Assembly (NCBI GenBank): GCA_016218685.1
Contig: JACRDD010000004.1
Span: 372,001 to 436,000, forward strand
DNA: 64,000 nucleotides
Reading direction: 5' to 3'
Origin: Desulfobacterales bacterium
Lineage (GTDB): Bacteria; Desulfobacterota; Desulfobacteria; Desulfobacterales; Desulfosarcinaceae
In this document: piece after piece, positions 60,481 through 64,000 of the stretch
Layout: each line of letters opens with the position of its first letter
How positions within the stretch are numbered: the first letter of the stretch is position 1
Translations under genes and position numbers: made by a program
The notes under the pieces: generated by a model
What the model saw: the letters and a program-made list of their open reading frames with translations, nothing else
Told to the model about the DNA's origin: nothing
The model's database searches: none

Positions 60481-61083
60481 CTACTTGCCGGCGGCCTTGC
60501 CCAGGAGTTCGCTTCCCAGCTTTTGCAGGGCCTGCTCGCTGCGCTCGCCCAGCCAGATACCGAACAAGGCTTTTTTGATCGGCATGCCCGGGATGGTGAC
60601 GATGGCGTGCGCGCTTCCGTTTTTGAAGGTCTGCACACCGACCCCTTGCCTATAGACAATCTCAAACAGATCGCCTTCCTGGATCTTCTCGGAAAAGGTG
60701 CTCAGAAACAGGTCGATCTCTTTTTGGATCGGCGCCGTGTTGCCCCTCGTGGATTCGGCGAATCCGGTGAGGGTAGCTTCGGTGAATCTCTCCGCGGTGA
60801 GCAGTGAAGAGACGATCTTGATCCGCAGCATCATGGTCTCATCGGCATCGATGATCTCCTGGGCATTGCCGCTCTTGTTCTTTAGATAAAGACCGGCCAC
60901 GTAGATATCCTTCTTGACGATCCCGGCCAATTTCTTGACCCGCACGCCCGCGCCGTTCAGTAGCAGGGTTTCGTCTCCGACTGCAAGGGTGTCGGGAAGA
61001 TCCACGCCTTTGACGTTGAGCGCATAGGAGAAAGCAACGCTCGCCAGAACAATCAGCAACGCCAGACAAAAACCCTTTAACAT
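60481..61083 (-). CDS. Exported chalcone isomerase-like protein
   Basis: Protein of 200 aa with a signal peptide (about 1-22, FCLALLIVLASVAFSYA). The rest is the bacterial chalcone-isomerase-like fold: NGAGVRVKKLAGIVKKDIYVAGLYLKNKS, ETMMLRIKIVSSLLTAERFTEA and FGIWLGERSEQALQKLGSELLG. Bacterial members lack flavonoid chemistry, and their role, probably binding of fatty acids or redox carriers in the periplasm, is not settled. GGAGGG before ATG 61083 sets the start; the longer open frame is unsupported. Confidence 0.85.
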   Translation of the reverse strand: MLKGFCLALLIVLASVAFSYALNVKGVDLPDTLAVGDETLLLNGAGVRVKKLAGIVKKDIYVAGLYLKNKSGNAQEIIDADETMMLRIKIVSSLLTAERFTEATLTGFAESTRGNTAPIQKEIDLFLSTFSEKIQEGDLFEIVYRQGVGVQTFKNGSAHAIVTIPGMPIKKALFGIWLGERSEQALQKLGSELLGKAAGK

Positions 61084-61270
61084 CGCTTCCCTCCTTGGTG
61101 TGCAGCCTGCGCATGGCAGGTCGCTAGCTGCCATGGTGCTCCCGGATTCCTTGAAAAGGTCCGGGATTCGTTTCTGGAATCGGTCGATACAGAGTGTCAA
61201 TTTCGGAAAATGTAAACTGACATGCCATTTCTAAAGCCTGGCGGCTTGGCTGTCAAACGCTTTTTGCGGG

Positions 61271-62449
61271 TCATTGCACAGCTTTCAGAGCCCCTTCCCA
61301 GCGGCGGGCGATCCAGCGCAGGGCGCCCAGCATCAAACCGCCGCTGCCCGCGGCCAGCAGGCCGATGACCCGGATGCGGCTGCTCCAATCCAGCGAGATG
61401 AGGGCCATGGCCGCGGCGCCGGCCACGAAGTAGACAAAAATCATCAGGGACGACGCGGTGCCCACGTCCTGGCTGACCTGTTCCAGTACCAGGTTGTTGC
61501 TTAACGGCCGGGTCAGACCGAGGCAGTAGGTGACCAGGAACATCGCCACGGCAAAGGGCAGGGGGCCCCGGGGGCCGATCAGCCAAATGGCCGGGCCGCC
61601 GGCGGCGATACCGGCAAACCCGACCCACAGGAGGGGCAAGCCCGGCATGCGGCGGGTCAGACGGCTGCATGTAAAGGCGCCAAGCATCATGGCCAGGGCG
61701 TTGCCGCCGAAGAAAAAGCCGAACATCTGGGGATCGATCTCAAAATAGGAGATATATATGGCGGGGGAGCCGGCGATGAAGGCGAAGATGGGCGTCATGA
61801 GCAGCGCCATCAAGATATTGAGGGTGATGAAACGCTTGTTTTGGAACAGCCCCAGGTAGCGTCCCAGGATCTGTCCGAGGGTGGCCGGGACCTTGTTTTG
61901 CAAAGGTTCGGGCATGCGCAGGACGCCGACCCAGGCCAGCACGGCCCAGGCGGCCTGGATAAAGAAAATCCAGCGCCAGTCCAGCCACTTGAGCACCCAT
62001 CCGCCCAGCACGGGGGCCAGCATGGGCGCCAAGGCCACGATGACGCCCAGGTGGGCCAGCAGTCGCTGCCGCTCGCGGGCCGCAAACAGATCCTTGGCAA
62101 TGGCCATGGAGAGGGCCGAGCCTGACGCGGCGCCCAGGGCCTGGAGCATGCGAAAAGCGATCAGGTGGCCCACCCCCTGGGACAGCCCGCACAAGAGGCT
62201 GGCCAGAATATAGAGCGCGATGCCGACGAGCAAGAGCGGGCGGCGGCCGTAACTGTCCGATATGGGACCATAGGCCAGCAGCGCGACGCTGAAGCAGACG
62301 AAGAACAAGACCAGGGTCAGGTTGATGGTGGCCAGTTCGACGCCCCAGGCGGCTTGGAGCGTGGGCAGGGCCGGCAGGTACATGTCCGTGGAGATGGGCG
62401 GGAAGGCGGCCAGCAGGGCGAGCAGCAGTAAGGTGCGGATATAAGACAT
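61271..62449 (-). CDS. Bcr/CflA-family multidrug efflux MFS transporter
   Basis: Membrane protein of about 392 aa with 12 spans of the DHA1 group. Markers are FPPISTDMYLPALPTLQ in TM1, the loop YGPISDSYGRRPLLLVG after TM2 and FRMLQALGAASGSALSMAIAKDLF in TM4-5, the classic Bcr/CflA segment. It expels drugs or metabolites by proton antiport. ATG 62449 with GGAAG upstream is preferred over an upstream ATG at 62494. It is divergent from an RND efflux operon. Confidence 0.88.
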   Translation of the reverse strand: MSYIRTLLLLALLAAFPPISTDMYLPALPTLQAAWGVELATINLTLVLFFVCFSVALLAYGPISDSYGRRPLLLVGIALYILASLLCGLSQGVGHLIAFRMLQALGAASGSALSMAIAKDLFAARERQRLLAHLGVIVALAPMLAPVLGGWVLKWLDWRWIFFIQAAWAVLAWVGVLRMPEPLQNKVPATLGQILGRYLGLFQNKRFITLNILMALLMTPIFAFIAGSPAIYISYFEIDPQMFGFFFGGNALAMMLGAFTCSRLTRRMPGLPLLWVGFAGIAAGGPAIWLIGPRGPLPFAVAMFLVTYCLGLTRPLSNNLVLEQVSQDVGTASSLMIFVYFVAGAAAMALISLDWSSRIRVIGLLAAGSGGLMLGALRWIARRWEGALKAVQ

Positions 62450-62647
62450 GGGCCGAACTTCCGGTTGGTCGGGCGTTTTGTAAAGGGTTTTCATACCCCA
62501 GTCCGGGCATGCACACAAGCTGCCGAATGCGGATATAAGCCGGGTGGGTTGTGCAAACCCTGGGAAAACAGTAAAAGGATGGTGGCCGCCCGCGTGCGCG
62601 CGGTGAATTCAACGGTGGAACTCGAAGATGAAGGCTCCGGACGACTT

Positions 62648-63826
62648 ATGAAGAACAGGATAGTATCCCGGGACGTTGAACATAAGGCCGATTTTTTCAT
62701 CGGCTTCTGGTGCTTGATGATGGTGATGCTGTGGAGCGGATGCTCCGGCGACGCGCCCCCAGCAGCCGGTGCCAAGCGTCCGGCGGCGGCCATGCCGGTC
62801 ACGGTGGCCGATGTGGTGGAACAGACGGTCCCCATCGCCCTGGAGGCCGTGGGGCAGGCGGAGGCCTACACCACCGTCACGATCAAAGCGCAGGTGGAAG
62901 GCGAATTGATCGCCGTGCATCTGCGGGAGGGGCAGTGTGTCCGCGCCGGCGACGCGCTCTTCAATATCGATGCCCGGCCGTTCGAGGCCCAGCTCAAGCA
63001 GATGCAGGCCAATCTGGCCAAAGACAAGGCCCTGCTGGAAAACGCGCGCGCCGTGCGCCAGCGCGCCGCTTCGCTCGTGGATAAGGGCAATGTTTCCAGG
63101 GAACGCTACGATCAGTCCGTGGCCGATGTGGCCGCCTTCGAAGCCACGGTCCAGGCCGACGAAGCGGCCGTGGAAAAGGCGCGCCTCCAGTTGGCCTACT
63201 GTGCCATCCGCGCCCCCATCGACGGGTGCGCCGGCGAAGTGTTTGTCGACCGGGGCAATCTGGTCAAAGCCAACGATGCCGAGCACCCCCTGGTGGTGAT
63301 CCGGCAAATCGACCCGATCCTGGTGGCCTTTTCGGTTCCGGAACGCCACCTGCCGGAGGTGAAGAAATATGCGGCCAAAGGCAAGCTCGTCGTGCGCGCG
63401 GCCATGGCCGGCCGGGAGGATGCCGCGGTCGAAGGCCAACTGACCTTCGTGGACAACAGCGTCAACGCCGGCACCGGGACCATTTTGCTCAAGGCCACCT
63501 TCGCCAATGGGAACCAGGCGCTCTGGCCGGGGCAATTTGTGGACGTCAGCCTGCAACTCGCCGCGCAACCCAACGCGGTGGTGGTGCCCTCCCAGGCCGT
63601 GCAAACCGGCCAGAACGGACCCTATGTGTATTCGCTGAAAGCCGATCAGACCGTCGAGCTTCGGTCGGTACGGGTGGATCGCGCCGCAGGTGGATGGACG
63701 GTCATTGCCGAAGGGGTTCGGCCCGGTGACAAGGTCGTCACCGGCGGCCAGTTGCGGCTCGTCCCCGGTGCGACGGTCAAAATCGTAGCCGGTGTCCAGG
63801 ATCGGAAAGGGGCGCCGCAGCCATGA
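62648..63826 (+). CDS. RND efflux periplasmic adaptor lipoprotein (HlyD/AcrA family)
   Basis: Protein of about 392 aa from ATG 62648. The signal ends in a lipobox (LWSGC), making it an inner-membrane-anchored adaptor. The lipoyl/barrel-sandwich halves are [40 protein letters not shown] and [25 protein letters not shown], with a coiled-coil hairpin between them (about 100-175) and a beta-barrel and membrane-proximal domain to the end. It links the RND pump to an outer-membrane channel. The frame is open to 62465, but the signal begins here. Its stop overlaps the pump gene start (ATGA). Confidence 0.9.
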   Translation: MKNRIVSRDVEHKADFFIGFWCLMMVMLWSGCSGDAPPAAGAKRPAAAMPVTVADVVEQTVPIALEAVGQAEAYTTVTIKAQVEGELIAVHLREGQCVRAGDALFNIDARPFEAQLKQMQANLAKDKALLENARAVRQRAASLVDKGNVSRERYDQSVADVAAFEATVQADEAAVEKARLQLAYCAIRAPIDGCAGEVFVDRGNLVKANDAEHPLVVIRQIDPILVAFSVPERHLPEVKKYAAKGKLVVRAAMAGREDAAVEGQLTFVDNSVNAGTGTILLKATFANGNQALWPGQFVDVSLQLAAQPNAVVVPSQAVQTGQNGPYVYSLKADQTVELRSVRVDRAAGGWTVIAEGVRPGDKVVTGGQLRLVPGATVKIVAGVQDRKGAPQP

Positions 63827-64000
63827 ACATTTGCGCGCCTTTCATCCGGCGGCCGGTGATGACCACCCTGATCATGGCCGGGCTGCTGATCTTCGGGGTC
63901 GTGGCCTACCGGTTACTGCCGGTCAGCGAATTGCCCAACGTCGATTTCCCCACGCTGCAAGTGTCGGCCAGCCTGCCGGGCGCCAGCCCGGAAACCATGG
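63823..64000 (+). CDS. RND multidrug efflux permease, N-terminal part (runs off the window)
   Basis: Only 59 codons are present: [57 protein letters not shown], the hallmark start of AcrB/MdtB-type pumps with TM1 and the [11 protein letters not shown] loop. The ATG overlaps the adaptor stop by four bases, so the two are translationally coupled. The remaining roughly 1,000 residues lie beyond the window. With this N-terminus an MdtB/MuxB-like or AcrB-like subfamily cannot be distinguished. Confidence 0.92.
   Translation, partial: MNICAPFIRRPVMTTLIMAGLLIFGVVAYRLLPVSELPNVDFPTLQVSASLPGASPETM

Overview
The window is about 60% GC, densely coded bacterial chromosome. It looks like a sulfate-reducing or related anaerobic member of the Desulfobacterota (former Deltaproteobacteria). 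That placement is inference. It rests on a TunR-type tungstate/molybdate regulator (Xer-recombinase domain fused to TOBE domains, a family described from sulfate-reducing deltaproteobacteria) beside a MOT1-type molybdate transporter, on an MvhD-like/MetV/MetF C1 module, on a ferredoxin-type split glutamate synthase, on a selenocysteine-encoding msrA, and on many large hybrid histidine kinases. No phage, transposon, CRISPR or rRNA was seen.

Layout. 0.2-4.2 kb: minus-strand trio hydantoinase A / HDAC-family deacetylase / EpmA-like lysyltransferase. 4.6-8.8 kb: exported ABC-type binding protein with a 1,037-aa hybrid kinase. 9.0-12.1 kb: hisS and aspS; AspRS has the RRRDHGG signature of non-discriminating enzymes. 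12.1-16.3 kb: PRC-barrel protein, CoA-transferase, MFS carrier. 16.5-19.3 kb: tunR facing a MOT1 transporter, with a promoter and a 28-bp inverted repeat between them, then a small DksA/TraR-type zinc-finger protein. 19.3-26.4 kb: four-gene signalling operon with two kinases that share one sensor type but carry different kinase cores; one is split by a frameshift in a run of eight G. 26.6-32.5 kb: acyl-CoA ligase and hot-dog dehydratase, ppnP, exported rhodanese, selenoprotein MsrA, membrane hydrolase. 33.1-34.7 kb: RNase J. 34.8-42.6 kb: six-gene minus-strand operon of an MvhD-like protein, MetV, MetF, two FMN glutamate-synthase-like proteins and a glutaminase/GXGXG protein, preceded by a promoter and a terminator-like leader hairpin. 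42.9 kb: tRNA-Asn. 43.3-51.5 kb: Usp, an unrecognised lipoprotein, DinB protein, two zinc-less MDR oxidoreductases, flavin reductase, a beta-hydroxyacid dehydrogenase and an HtrA-like protease. 51.5-55.4 kb: ECF42-type sigma factor with YciI (DGPF) and VOC proteins on both sides. 55.5-64 kb: Pif1-like helicase with HRDC and HTH tail, another hybrid kinase with a broken N-terminus, a chalcone-isomerase-like exported protein, Bcr/CflA efflux, and the start of an RND efflux operon running off the end.

Most notable. (1) msrA reads through an in-frame TGA exactly at the catalytic cysteine, has a hairpin of bacterial SECIS type just downstream, and has no cysteine anywhere else. (2) Both YciI/VOC transcription units near the ECF42 sigma gene carry the same element TGTCGA-N17-CGAC upstream, in opposite orientations, which defines a self-contained regulon; one unit fuses YciI to VOC, the other keeps them separate with an ATGA overlap. 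(3) The tunR/MOT1 intergenic region holds a candidate TunR operator just downstream of a sigma70-like promoter. (4) The C1/glutamate-synthase operon joins folate C1 and ammonia-transfer enzymes, with one FMN paralogue that has lost the substrate motifs. (5) Two sensor kinases are interrupted at simple-sequence tracts.
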